This document shows positions 17,427 through 27,425 of a DNA stretch of 61,261 nucleotides, piece after piece (within the stretch, counting starts at the first letter, position 1; every line of letters starts with the position of its first letter). The DNA is from Paracoccaceae bacterium. Lineage in GTDB: Bacteria; Pseudomonadota; Alphaproteobacteria; Rhodobacterales; Rhodobacteraceae. The notes under the pieces are model-generated. The model had not been told where the DNA came from and did no database searches. It was given only the letters and a program-made list of their open reading frames with translations. The stretch spans positions 1-61,261 of the forward strand of contig JASMHC010000013.1 of the NCBI GenBank assembly GCA_030750975.1, in the 5' to 3' direction. The translations under genes were made by a program, and so were the position numbers.

Positions 17427-18629
17427 TTACTGGCTGTTGTCACGGCCGATCGGAATGTTCATCTCGTCCGCGGTGATTTCACGCACCAGTTCCGGGATTG
17501 CCCATTCGACATCATCGTCAACTCTGATCTTGAAGTGATACATCGACTGAAGCGCCTGATGGTCTTCGGGGCGGAAAGTCATGGTGCCTTTCGGGGTTTC
17601 CCAGCTCATGCCTTCCATGGTTTCGATCAGCGTTTCAGTGTCCCAGTCTTCGGCGGTTTCCAGGGCTTTCACCACTGCAAGGGCTGCGGCCATACCACCT
17701 GCGGTGAAGAAATCAGGCGGACCGTCAAAGCGTTCCTGGTGGGTTGCAACCAGCCAGTCATTGACCTCGTTTTGCGGGATTTCATAGTAATAATAGATTG
17801 CCCCTTCCATGCCGGGCACCCGCTTATAGGTCGGCAGGACAGGCAGGATATGACCGCCGGTTGAAATCTCGATGTCAAAACGCTCGGGCTGCATCGCCTG
17901 GATTTTACCCATCGGATCGCCACCGCCCGCAACATAGATCAGGATCACCTTGCGGCCCGGTTTGTCCTTCAGCGCGTTGAACATACGTTCGGTCGGCGCG
18001 GTGAAATCTGTGGTGCCTTGCGGGATGTATTCCTCGGTCACAACCGTCGCGCCCGATCCGTCCAGCGCGTCCTTGAAGGCCGCAATGCCGTCACGGCCGA
18101 AGGCATAGTCTTCGGCCAGCGTGGCCACATAGAGGTTCTCGTCCGGGGCCAGCGCCAGAGCCTGCGCCTGCATATCCATCGACGAGTTACGCGAGGTTTT
18201 GAAGATATAGCGGTTGCTGTCCGGTCCGGTCAGGCTGTCTGCCACGGCGGGTTCGACAATCAGGATCTTCTCGTATTCCTCGGCAATCGGCAGCAGGCCC
18301 TTGGTCACACCTGATGAGGTCGCGCCGACCGCCAGAAGCACGTCGTCATCCCCATAGGCTTCGGCCAGAACGGCGCGGGCCACGTCGGGTTTGAATTGCG
18401 TATCCTTGTAAACGATCTCGATCGGGTGGCCATTGACCATCCCGGTGCCTCCGGTGGCGTATTCGATGCCCAGTTCAAAACCGGTTTGCGCCTGCTTTGA
18501 AAAAACCTCGAATGCATGGCCTGAAACGCCATGCACCAAAGCGATTTTTGCCGCCTCGTCGGCGACCGCTGCCGAGGCAAGTGTTATGCCCAGCCCCGTT
18601 GTCGCGATTATTCTGTTGACTATTTTCAT
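17427..18629 (-). CDS. ABC transporter periplasmic substrate-binding protein (LivK/AmiC-like family)
   Basis: A 400-residue exported protein with a signal peptide at about 1-23 (VADEA junction), followed by the periplasmic-binding fold type I (Leu/Ile/Val-binding family): KIALVHGVSGHAFEVFSKQ, then the EDYAFGRDG motif near 175. It is the first gene of the operon livK-livG-livF-livH-livM-hydrolase and is divergent from a PAS-LuxR regulator. The sequence is not close to classic LivK; ligands of this group include amides, short amino acids and aromatic acids. The linked alpha/beta hydrolase favours an ester- or amide-type ligand, which is inference. Confidence 0.88.
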   Translation of the reverse strand: MKIVNRIIATTGLGITLASAAVADEAAKIALVHGVSGHAFEVFSKQAQTGFELGIEYATGGTGMVNGHPIEIVYKDTQFKPDVARAVLAEAYGDDDVLLAVGATSSGVTKGLLPIAEEYEKILIVEPAVADSLTGPDSNRYIFKTSRNSSMDMQAQALALAPDENLYVATLAEDYAFGRDGIAAFKDALDGSGATVVTEEYIPQGTTDFTAPTERMFNALKDKPGRKVILIYVAGGGDPMGKIQAMQPERFDIEISTGGHILPVLPTYKRVPGMEGAIYYYYEIPQNEVNDWLVATHQERFDGPPDFFTAGGMAAALAVVKALETAEDWDTETLIETMEGMSWETPKGTMTFRPEDHQALQSMYHFKIRVDDDVEWAIPELVREITADEMNIPIGRDNSQ

Positions 18630-18703
18630 TGGTTCCTCCCGATAATGTGCGGCACCCGCAACATTGCGCAGGCACCATCAGTTCAGTAACTTCGTGATAC
18701 CCA

Positions 18704-19330
18704 ATGGTTCCAAATGCGCCCGGAGCAAGCAAGATTGTGGAAATACGTATCGACGAATGTTACCGGAACGGAGAATTCGCAGAGCTTGCGTTTGTCTATG
18801 CGCCGGTCGGGCTTGTAGTGACCGAAAACCGGATAATCCGCGATTGCAATCCGGTGTTTGCAGCAATGTTCGGCTACACCGTTGAAGACCTTAAAAACCG
18901 AGAGTTTTCAATGCTCTACCCGTCAACGGAAGAGTTTGTGAATATCCGCGACCGGGGCATCAAACAGCTTCAGGATACCAATACATATTGGGATGAACGC
19001 ATCATGGCCCGCAAAGGGGGCGAGCTGTTTTGGTGCCGGGTACGCGGCCATTCCTTTACGCCGGATCAACCGCTGATGCGCGCGGTGTGGAGCTTTGCCG
19101 ACCTGTCTGAAATCAGACCGTATAAGGAACTGACAAGGCGTGAACGCGAAATTGTTTCCTATCTCGCGGATGGCTTGACCAGCAAGGAAATCGCCTTGAA
19201 GCTGGAAATCTCGTATCGCACGGTTGAGGTGTATCGCGCAAAACTTCTTAAAAAGTTTGGCGTCGCCAATTCCAGTTCGCTTTTGCAGGCGCTCGGCTCG
19301 CTTGATGACGAGCACATTGTCGGGAACTGA
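18704..19330 (+). CDS. PAS domain LuxR-type transcription regulator
   Basis: A 208-residue regulator. Residues 28-130 form a PAS domain (VYAPVGLVVTENRIIRDCNPVFAAMFGY), and 140-200 form a LuxR/FixJ-type helix-turn-helix (LTRREREIVSYLADGL, then SKEIALKLEISYRTVEVY). It is divergent from the ABC operon with 74 bases between starts, so it probably controls that operon in response to a ligand bound by PAS. No clear ribosome binding site precedes ATG 18704, so an alternative downstream start (GTG near 18736) is possible. Short PAS-LuxR proteins of this kind are common near uptake operons in the Roseobacter group. Confidence 0.85.
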   Translation: MVPNAPGASKIVEIRIDECYRNGEFAELAFVYAPVGLVVTENRIIRDCNPVFAAMFGYTVEDLKNREFSMLYPSTEEFVNIRDRGIKQLQDTNTYWDERIMARKGGELFWCRVRGHSFTPDQPLMRAVWSFADLSEIRPYKELTRREREIVSYLADGLTSKEIALKLEISYRTVEVYRAKLLKKFGVANSSSLLQALGSLDDEHIVGN

Positions 19331-19331
19331 G

Positions 19332-19374
19332 GCGTTTCGCCACGATGTTGTGTCGCATAAGAATTTCGAAACGC
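19332..19374. other. Inverted repeat between convergent genes
   Basis: GCGTTTCG (19332-19339) and CGAAACGC (19367-19374) are perfect inverted copies 27 bases apart, between the convergent ends of the PAS-LuxR gene and mtlK. The long loop and lack of T-run make terminator function uncertain. Confidence 0.3.
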
Positions 19375-19388
19375 TATGGCTTTCCCGC

Positions 19389-20858
19389 TCAGTGATCTGA
19401 CAGAAAGCTGTTTATCGCGGCCTCGACCCCTTCGTCCCAGATCAGCGACAGCCACTGTGCAAAGCTGCTTGCGAATATCTGGTTTTGCGCAAGTTCACCA
19501 TAGACCTGCGACATTTCAAGCCAGACGATTGGCGTGACTTTCGCCTTTACTGCGGTAGCTTGTAAATCGGTCCAGAACGGATCGTTCGGTTCGATTTTGC
19601 TGCCGTCTTCGCGAATGCCCGCGCACATACGGGCCCAGATAGCCTCGACCAATGCAAGGCCGTTGATCGGGGTGCCCGCTTCAAGTGCATCACGGATTGA
19701 GGGTATCACAAAACCCGGATGGCGCGATGATCCGTCAAACGCAACGCGCCGCGTCGTGTCATAGATTTTTGGGTTGGCGAAGCGACGTTCCACCAGTTTC
19801 ACATAGTCAGCGGCGCTCATGCCCGGGACGGGTGTCACAAGCGGCGCGATATCTTCGGACTGAACCTTTGCGAAGAATTTGGAAATCACCGGGTGGGCCA
19901 TGCAATCCGCGATGGTCTCGAGCCTTAGTAATTCCCCTGCATTGGCCAGAACCTGATGGCCTGCATTCAGAATGCGCAGCTTCATCGATTCATAATCGTG
20001 AACAGAGTTGGTCAGTGTCACACCCACCTCCTCCCATTCGGGGCGGCCGTTACAGAAATTGTCTTCGATGACCCATTGCCGGAAATTTTCGTGGGTCACG
20101 GGCGCTGCGTCCGAAATGCCGATTTCGCGCACCAGTTCAAGCTCGGCCGGGCCGGTGGCGGGCACAATGCAATCCACCATCGAGTTGGGGAATGCGCCAT
20201 TTTCATCGATCCAATCCGCCAGATCCGGGTCCGAAAGGCGCGCCAGAGAACAGATAACCTCGCGAAGGATGTCTCCGTTTCCCTGCAAATTGTCGCAGCT
20301 TTGGCAGGTAAACGGTTTTTCATTGGCGGCACGCCGCGCTTTCAGTGCTGCAACCATCGCTCCGAACGCCGTGTGCGGGGTGTCTGGGTGGGCGGCGTCG
20401 TGTCGGATGTCCGCATGTTCCTTATCCAGCTTGCCGGTGGCCGGATCATAATAGTATCCGCCTTCGGTTACGGTCAGCGACACTATGCGGATCGCCGGAT
20501 CGGACATGGCGGCGATAAGTGAGGCGTTCTCTTGCTCAACCGGAAGAAAGTCGATCATCGAACCGGACACCTCGACCGTGCGGCCGGTGGGGTCAAGTTC
20601 GATCAGGGTGACAAGACAATCCTGATCCAGCAGTTTTTCACGCATCACCGCGTCGGGCGCGCGTACACCAGCGCCGATGATTGCCCAATCATGTGCCTGT
20701 CCCGATTGCATCAAACGGTGCAGATACCATGCTTGATGTGCACGGTGAAAATTTCCCACACCAATATGAACCATCCCGGCGGTTAAGACCGAGCGATCAT
20801 AGGTCGGCGTCAAAACACCTAAGGGCAAATCGGCCAGAGTTGCGTTATTCAGATCCAT
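19389..20858 (-). CDS. mtlK: Mannitol 2-dehydrogenase (long-chain polyol dehydrogenase)
   Basis: A 489-residue NAD-dependent enzyme that oxidises D-mannitol (often also D-arabinitol) to the ketose. The N-terminal nucleotide-binding segment VHIGVGNFHRAHQAWY and the catalytic K-x4-N-x2-H motif in KLRILNAGHQVLAN are intact. ATG at 20858 is preceded by GGGAGG at a 10-base distance; the frame extends further upstream to 20924 but without support. It is the last gene of the operon, 29 bases after smoS, the same order as in Rhodobacter sphaeroides. Confidence 0.92.
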   Translation of the reverse strand: MDLNNATLADLPLGVLTPTYDRSVLTAGMVHIGVGNFHRAHQAWYLHRLMQSGQAHDWAIIGAGVRAPDAVMREKLLDQDCLVTLIELDPTGRTVEVSGSMIDFLPVEQENASLIAAMSDPAIRIVSLTVTEGGYYYDPATGKLDKEHADIRHDAAHPDTPHTAFGAMVAALKARRAANEKPFTCQSCDNLQGNGDILREVICSLARLSDPDLADWIDENGAFPNSMVDCIVPATGPAELELVREIGISDAAPVTHENFRQWVIEDNFCNGRPEWEEVGVTLTNSVHDYESMKLRILNAGHQVLANAGELLRLETIADCMAHPVISKFFAKVQSEDIAPLVTPVPGMSAADYVKLVERRFANPKIYDTTRRVAFDGSSRHPGFVIPSIRDALEAGTPINGLALVEAIWARMCAGIREDGSKIEPNDPFWTDLQATAVKAKVTPIVWLEMSQVYGELAQNQIFASSFAQWLSLIWDEGVEAAINSFLSDH

Positions 20859-20887
20859 TGTTTCCAACCTCCCTGCAAAGTCGTCCA

Positions 20888-21657
20888 TCAGCTCATCCAT
20901 TGTCCGCCGTCGACGTTGAAACATTGCGCGACGATGTATCTGGCCTCATCCGTGGCCAGAAACACCGCCATCCCTGTTAAATCTTCGGGCACGCCCATGC
21001 GCCCGAAAGGAACCCCGTCGCCAACTTCATTTTTCTTTTGACCCGGTGCTTTGTTTTCATATTTGGCAAAGATCGCATCGACACCGTCCCAGTGTTCACC
21101 ATCAACCACGCCTGGTGCGATGGCGTTTACATTGATGCCATGCTTGATCAGGTTCAGACCCGCAGATTGCGTCAGGCTGATCACCGCTGCTTTGGTCGCA
21201 CAGTAGACCGCCACCAAAGGCTCTCCGCGACGACCGGCCTGGCTGGCCATGTTGATGATTGTGCCACCCTTGCCGCGCTCGACCATATGCCGCGCGACGG
21301 CCTGCATGGTGAACAGCGTACCAGAGACATTGATGTCGAATGCGCGCGCGAAGTCTTTCCGCTCGATTTCAACGATAGGGGCGGCTGTGAAAATCGCAGC
21401 GTTGTTGATCAGAATATCAATCCCACCCAAAGCGTCGATGGTTTCGGCAATGCCCGCATCGATACTGCTTTGACGGGTTACATCCAGTTCGACGGCCAAG
21501 GCGTTTTCGCCGATTTCTGCCGCCGTTTTTCTTGCCCTGGCAAAGTCGATATCTGCAATCGCAACGCGGGCGCCCTCGCGGACATAGGCCTGGGCAAAGG
21601 CGCGCCCGATTCCTCGGGCGGCCCCCGTAATCAAAGCCGTTTTGCCCGCGAGACGTT

Positions 21658-21661
<4 letters not shown>
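20888..21661 (-). CDS. smoS: Sorbitol/galactitol dehydrogenase, short-chain type
   Basis: A 257-residue short-chain dehydrogenase. The cofactor motif TGAARGIG is at 12-19 and NNAAI at 86-90. The catalytic set Ser140, Tyr153 and Lys157 (YCATK) is complete. Length, C-terminal VDGGQWMS and position after the ATPase gene match SmoS, which oxidises D-glucitol to fructose and galactitol to tagatose. Its ATG overlaps the ATPase stop by four bases. Confidence 0.9.
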
Positions 21662-22662
<1,001 letters not shown>

Positions 22663-22698
22663 AAGTACGTTTCCTTTTCATTCGCTACCGCTGGGCGG

Positions 22699-23532
22699 TT
22701 ATTTCACGGCGCCGAAGGTCAGACCTTGGACGAGTTGTTTCTGGCAGAACCAACCGAGTACAACGATGGGTCCGACGGCGGCGGTTGAGACAGCTGACAA
22801 GCGTCCGAAGAACAGGCCCTCGGGGGCGCGGTTGCCTTCGATCAGTTTTGAAAGCGTGGCCGCGTCGATGGTGGTCAGGCGGACGGTCCAGTAGGCTTCG
22901 TTCCAGCAGAAGATGAAGATCAACAGCGCGGTCGAGGCGATGCCCCCCCAGGCCAGTGGCACAAGGATTTCCTTGATCTCGCCCCAGGTGTTCACCCCGT
23001 CCATTTTGCCGGCTTCAATGATGTCCTTTGGGATTTCCTTGAAGTAGGTGAACAGCATCCAGATTGCGATGGGCAGGTTGATCAGGGACAAAACCGTCAC
23101 AATCAGAACCTTGGTGTCATAAAGCCCGATCCCTTTGGCAAGATAGATCATCGGGTACAGCACCGCCGCCGCCGGAAGCATCTTGGTCGACAGCATCCAC
23201 ATCAGCACGTCCTTGGTCGCCCGGCTGGGATTGAACGCCATTGCGTAGGCGGCTGGAATGCCGACAAACATCGTAAAGACTGTCGCAAGGACCGCTGTGA
23301 TGACCGAATTCTTGGCGAAGCGCCAGTAATCATAGTTCTCGGCCATGTTCAGATAGTTGTCGAGCGTCGGTGTGAAGAAGAACAGGAACTCAGGCTTCAC
23401 CGCGTCGGCATCTGTCTTGAAGCTTGTCATCACCATGTAGAAAATGGGGAAAAAGAACAGCAGACCGACAGCCCAGGCCAGGATTGGCCGCCCATATGTT
23501 CCGAACTTCGAGGATTGTGCAACAATTGCCAT
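22699..23532 (-). CDS. smoG: Polyol ABC transporter permease
   Basis: A 277-residue permease of the MalG class with six hydrophobic segments and the EAA loop KEIPKDIIEAGKMDGVNTWG near residue 165. It sits 13 bases after the partner permease and 36 before the ATPase gene. Together with SmoF it forms the channel for hexitols. Confidence 0.9.
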   Translation of the reverse strand: MAIVAQSSKFGTYGRPILAWAVGLLFFFPIFYMVMTSFKTDADAVKPEFLFFFTPTLDNYLNMAENYDYWRFAKNSVITAVLATVFTMFVGIPAAYAMAFNPSRATKDVLMWMLSTKMLPAAAVLYPMIYLAKGIGLYDTKVLIVTVLSLINLPIAIWMLFTYFKEIPKDIIEAGKMDGVNTWGEIKEILVPLAWGGIASTALLIFIFCWNEAYWTVRLTTIDAATLSKLIEGNRAPEGLFFGRLSAVSTAAVGPIVVLGWFCQKQLVQGLTFGAVK

Positions 23533-23545
23533 TGGGTTTCTCCTC

Positions 23546-24484
23546 TTATTCCATCAAGGTTTTGCCAACCATGCGCAGCAGGAAGATCGCTACGATATTG
23601 GCTAGGATGACAGCGAAGATGCCGGTGGCGCTGGCAGCACCGATGTTGTTGTTGGCAAATTCACCGATTAGATAGGGCAGGTTTTTGTTTCCGTTGCCCC
23701 GGCTTACGATTTCGATCTCCGCATAAAGCGACAGGTGGAAAATCGCCTGGATCATCACCACAATCGCAATTGGACGACCAAGGTGCGGAAGTGTCAGAAA
23801 GCGGAATTGTGACCAGACTGACGCGCCATCCAGAACCGCAGCCTCTTTCTGCTGCTGGTCCTCGGACTGAAGCGAGGTCATGAAGATCAGAACCGCGAAG
23901 GGGGTCCATTGCCAGGTTACCATCATGATAACCGCTATGGCTGAAGTCTGGGTTGCCCGGAATGAGATGGGTTCAAATTCAGGCCAGAGCGAGAAGAAGC
24001 CACCAAGAACCGGCATTGTACGCAGATTGTCGAGCACGTCGTTGATACCATTGACCGCGATACCCTGAAGACCAAGGACCGGATCAAGGATCATATTGAT
24101 CCACAGAACCGCGTTCACGGCGGGCATGACAAAGAACGGTGAAATCAAAAGGACCCGCACAATGCCCTGTCCCGGGAAGGCCTTGTTGATCAGCACTGCG
24201 ATCAGTACGCCCAGAATAACGGTCAGAAACAGGATGCTGACCACGATGAACAGGCTGTTTTGGATGGCCAGAACGAAGTCTTTCGAGTTCAGAACAAATT
24301 CGTAGTTTCCGAAGCCGCGCCAGTTGCTAAGGCTTGGGCTTGTCCATTCGGGGCGGCGCAGGTTGTTCAGCACATACCGGATGAACGAGAAGTACAGTGT
24401 CATCCCAAGCGGGACCAGCATCCATACCAAAAGAAGCAAAACCGCCGGTGTTTGAAGAAGACGTGGAAGCTTTCTGTCAGACAT
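23546..24484 (-). CDS. smoF: Polyol ABC transporter permease
   Basis: A 312-residue permease of the MalF class with six predicted helices and the EAA-type loop QQQKEAAVLDGASVWSQFR near residue 215. It is separated from the binding-protein gene by 156 bases that include a strong hairpin, and is followed closely by the second permease gene. Confidence 0.9.
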   Translation of the reverse strand: MSDRKLPRLLQTPAVLLLLVWMLVPLGMTLYFSFIRYVLNNLRRPEWTSPSLSNWRGFGNYEFVLNSKDFVLAIQNSLFIVVSILFLTVILGVLIAVLINKAFPGQGIVRVLLISPFFVMPAVNAVLWINMILDPVLGLQGIAVNGINDVLDNLRTMPVLGGFFSLWPEFEPISFRATQTSAIAVIMMVTWQWTPFAVLIFMTSLQSEDQQQKEAAVLDGASVWSQFRFLTLPHLGRPIAIVVMIQAIFHLSLYAEIEIVSRGNGNKNLPYLIGEFANNNIGAASATGIFAVILANIVAIFLLRMVGKTLME

Positions 24485-24602
24485 AAGTCAATCCTCCCAG
24501 CAAAACGAGGTTGTCGTTATGCTCGTAATTTGTCGTTTAGATTTCTGGACATCGAGTGTCGCTGGGTTGCCATGACAATTCAAGCGACTGAGCTTTGAAG
24601 GT

Positions 24603-24629
24603 GGAGGGCCCGGCCAGACCGGACCCTCC
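24603..24629 (-). terminator. Intercistronic hairpin after smoE
   Basis: On the minus strand GGAGGGTCCGG pairs with CCGGGCCCTCC around five bases; the single non-Watson-Crick position becomes a G-U pair in the mRNA, so the 11-bp stem is complete on this strand only. It starts 12 bases after the smoE stop. No T-run follows, which fits partial attenuation or mRNA protection that favours the binding protein. Confidence 0.6.
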
Positions 24630-24640
24630 GGGGAGAACCC

Positions 24641-25927
24641 TTAGTCGTAATAGCCTGCTTCACGCATGATCGCATCAGCGGCGGCTTGCGAAGCTGCCAG
24701 AGCCTCTTCTACCGACTTGGCGCCAGACAGTGCAGCGGCCATTTCCTGAGCGACAACCGAGCCGACCTCTGGGAATTCAGGGATCGCTGCGAACTGAACA
24801 CCTACGTAAGGCTTGATGTCAGTTGCTGCCGGTGCGGCGCTTTCGATTGCGGCCATTTCAGCGGCTGCAAAGCCTGCGGCTGCCTGGAATTCGGGCAGTT
24901 CATAGGTCGAGGCACGCTGGCCTGTCGGAACCGCACCCCAGCCGAAGTCAGGATGGTTGCCTACAGCCTGAACATAGTCTTTCGACGTTGCCCATTCGAT
25001 GAATGCGACAGCAGCTTCGGTGTTTGGCGAACCGGCTGGAACAGCCATAGCCCATGCCCACAACCAGTTGGCACCAACCGGATTACCGGCGTTCGGCGAC
25101 TGGGCGTATGCAACGCCGTCAACTGTCAGGAACGATGCTGCGATTGTCGCGTCGATCCACAGACCACACTTGCCTTCGTTGTAAAGCGCAAGGATTTCGT
25201 TGAACGAGTTGCCTTCCGAACCCGGAGGTCCGTAGTTGCCCAGAAGATCAACATAGAAGTTAACCGCTTCGTTCCACATTGCAGTGTCCAGCGCAGGACG
25301 CATATCCGCGTCGAACCATGCGCCACCGAACGAGTTCACGACTGTGGTCAGGAACGCCATGTTGTCGCCCCAGCCCGGCTTGCCGCGCAGACAGGCGCCG
25401 TAAACGCCGTTGTCAGGATCATGCATTGCCGATGCGGCCTGCATGATGCGTGCCCAGCTGTCATTGTCTTTGATGGTAACGCCAGCCGCGTCGGCCAGAT
25501 CTTTACGATACATGACCATCGACGATTCACCATAGAAAGGCGCGGCGTAAAGCTGGCCTTCATACGACAGACCTGCACGCATGGCTGGCAGAATGTCGTC
25601 AACGTCATAGTCGGCACCAAAGTTCAGCGGCTCGATCCAGCCGGCCTGACCCCAGATCGGGGCTTCCTGCATGCCGATGTTGATGATGTCATACTGACCG
25701 CCGCCAGTTGCGGTGTCCGAAGTAACCTGTTCGCGCAGGACGCCTTCTTCCAGCGAAACCCAGTTCAGCTCAACGCCGGTTTCGGCGGTGTAAGCTTCGG
25801 CAACAGTTTGCATGTTGATCATGTGACCGTTGTTTACGATCGCGATCGTCAGCGATTCCTGTGCATATGCAGCACCAGCCACCATGGCCACAGCGCTTGC
25901 AGTGCAAAGTGCGTTTCTCAGTTTCAT
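24641..25927 (-). CDS. smoE: Polyol ABC transporter periplasmic binding protein
   Basis: A 428-residue extracellular solute-binding protein (family 1). A signal peptide ends near residue 22 (AYAQ), and the mature protein begins ESLTIAIVNNGHMINMQ. Trp-rich segments (WIEPLNFG, WLWAWAMAVP) are typical of sugar and polyol binding. GGGAGG lies seven bases before ATG. It is the first structural gene of smoE-F-G-K-S-mtlK and sits directly behind a perfect LacI-type palindrome. Confidence 0.9.
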   Translation of the reverse strand: MKLRNALCTASAVAMVAGAAYAQESLTIAIVNNGHMINMQTVAEAYTAETGVELNWVSLEEGVLREQVTSDTATGGGQYDIINIGMQEAPIWGQAGWIEPLNFGADYDVDDILPAMRAGLSYEGQLYAAPFYGESSMVMYRKDLADAAGVTIKDNDSWARIMQAASAMHDPDNGVYGACLRGKPGWGDNMAFLTTVVNSFGGAWFDADMRPALDTAMWNEAVNFYVDLLGNYGPPGSEGNSFNEILALYNEGKCGLWIDATIAASFLTVDGVAYAQSPNAGNPVGANWLWAWAMAVPAGSPNTEAAVAFIEWATSKDYVQAVGNHPDFGWGAVPTGQRASTYELPEFQAAAGFAAAEMAAIESAAPAATDIKPYVGVQFAAIPEFPEVGSVVAQEMAAALSGAKSVEEALAASQAAADAIMREAGYYD

Positions 25928-25998
25928 CCCATACCTCCCTGTGTTCGGATGTTGCCCGCTAACATTAGCTAGCTATGCAACGCGGCGTCAATTAAATT

Positions 25999-26012
25999 TT
26001 TACGCGCGTAAA
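25999..26012 (-). promoter_or_regulatory. LacI-family operator in the smoE promoter region
   Basis: TTTACGCGCGTAAA is a perfect 14-bp palindrome with the central CG typical of LacI-family operators. It lies 72 bases upstream of the smoE start and 33 bases beyond the stop of the lacI-type gene, in an A/T-rich stretch. It is the natural binding site for the regulator encoded just upstream. Confidence 0.7.
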
Positions 26013-26044
26013 TTTTTATTGCGTTTATGTTTTATAACAAAGGC

Positions 26045-27076
26045 TTACGCTGACCCGCGCATGATCAAACGCCCTTCAAACAGGGTAACTTCGCGATTTT
26101 CGCGTCGCTTTTCGAGGTCAATAATGCCCAGAATCGTCTCGACACTGCGGGCGGCAATCGATTCGTAATCCTGTGAAACCGTGGTCAGTGACGGGCAGGT
26201 GTAGCGCGAAAATGGATGGTCATCATGACCGGCAATCCGCAACGCACTGCCCGAGCCATGCCCAACCCTAAGCCCGCTTTCAAACGCAGCCGATAAAAGG
26301 CCAATCGCCAGCCGGTCATTCGAACACAGCACCGTGTTCGACGGCAGGCCCCGGTCTGCCAGAATCCGCGATCCTTCGCGAAACCCGATTTCTTCAAAGT
26401 TCCAACCGTCGCCATCTACCTGGATCAGATGCGGCGTGTGATCCAGCCGCTCCATCGCCGCCAAATAGGCCGCACGACGTTTATAGGCGTTCGGATTGAT
26501 CGGGTTTTTCATCTCGAAAAACACCGGAGGCTCACCGGTCCGGCAAAGGTAGTCTACGATCAGCCCAATGCTCTGATCGTTGTCCGACCCAAAAAATGCC
26601 TCGCCAATCCCATCAATATTGGCGTCGAACAGCACCGTCGGCAGCTCTTCGGTGAACTCTGCCAATTGCGCATTGTCTGATGCGCGGCCCAACGGTGCCA
26701 GCAATACTCCGGCCGGTTTGATCGATCTAAGACTGTCGAGATTGGCAATCTCTTGCTCTGGCCCGCCATGGGAGCTGAGCAAAAGCGGGTTATAGCCTTG
26801 CTTGACGATAAGACCTTCGATGTTGCGGGCGATACTGGCGAAGAAGGGGTCGGTCAGGTTCGGAACAACAAGACCGATATTCTTGGTCTGACGCCTGTTT
26901 TGGTTGATCGCATAAATATTCGGCCGGTAGTCGTGCGTTTTCAGCGCTGCTTCGATCTTTGCCCGTGTGGATTTCCGCACGCTGTCGGGATCGTTGAAGT
27001 ATTTCGAAACAGTCGGGCGTGAAATTCCGCTGGCAGCAGCGAAATCCTCCATGTTGCGGATTTTGGGTTCGTTCAT
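26045..27076 (-). CDS. LacI-family transcriptional repressor of the polyol operon
   Basis: A 343-residue regulator. The N-terminal helix-turn-helix covers about residues 8-30 (MEDFAAASGISRPTVSKYFND), the hinge helix region follows, and residues 62-340 form a sugar-binding periplasmic-binding-like domain (GLVVPNLTDPFFASIARNIEG). It lies upstream of smoE on the same strand with the operator between, and is divergent from the MttB-family gene. By position it should repress smoE-mtlK and be released by a hexitol or its product. The inducer is inference. Confidence 0.9.
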   Translation of the reverse strand: MNEPKIRNMEDFAAASGISRPTVSKYFNDPDSVRKSTRAKIEAALKTHDYRPNIYAINQNRRQTKNIGLVVPNLTDPFFASIARNIEGLIVKQGYNPLLLSSHGGPEQEIANLDSLRSIKPAGVLLAPLGRASDNAQLAEFTEELPTVLFDANIDGIGEAFFGSDNDQSIGLIVDYLCRTGEPPVFFEMKNPINPNAYKRRAAYLAAMERLDHTPHLIQVDGDGWNFEEIGFREGSRILADRGLPSNTVLCSNDRLAIGLLSAAFESGLRVGHGSGSALRIAGHDDHPFSRYTCPSLTTVSQDYESIAARSVETILGIIDLEKRRENREVTLFEGRLIMRGSA

Positions 27077-27425
27077 TTCTTAGTTTCTTCTTTGTGAAGC
27101 GGACAGCCGGATGGAATGGCGGTCAGCTGGGTGACTTCTTTCCATTCTTTACACCCCCTTTGCGCCCGTCAAGTTTTTACGTTCACCTGTAAAATATTAC
27201 GCAGGGCCGAGCGGCGATGCGCGGCGGATCGTCACTGAATCCGATTATCCGCGCCGCCGCTTCAGGGTTCAGGAGCTGTAGTTGAATTAAAAATAGCCGA
27301 GTTTACGGGCAGCCCCATCTTGCCGGTATTTGGCAAAATACATCCCGACGATGTCGCGAATTTCATAGAATGCAGGTCAAATCTATAGGCTATCTGATGC
27401 TGACTCTGGCGAAAGGATATTCTGA
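27077..27425. other. Divergent promoter region between the repressor gene and the MttB gene
   Basis: About 350 bases without a gene. It contains an imperfect dyad TTTAC-N8-GTAAA at 27176-27193, which resembles but does not equal the smoE operator (eight rather than four central bases), so repressor autoregulation is only possible. AAAGGA at 27414-27419 is the ribosome binding site of the MttB-family gene. No terminator or RNA gene is evident. Confidence 0.4.

Noticed and set aside
27176-27193. Second operator for the LacI-type repressor
   Set aside because: The TTTAC/GTAAA half-sites are eight bases apart instead of four and lack the central CG; kept only as a weak note.
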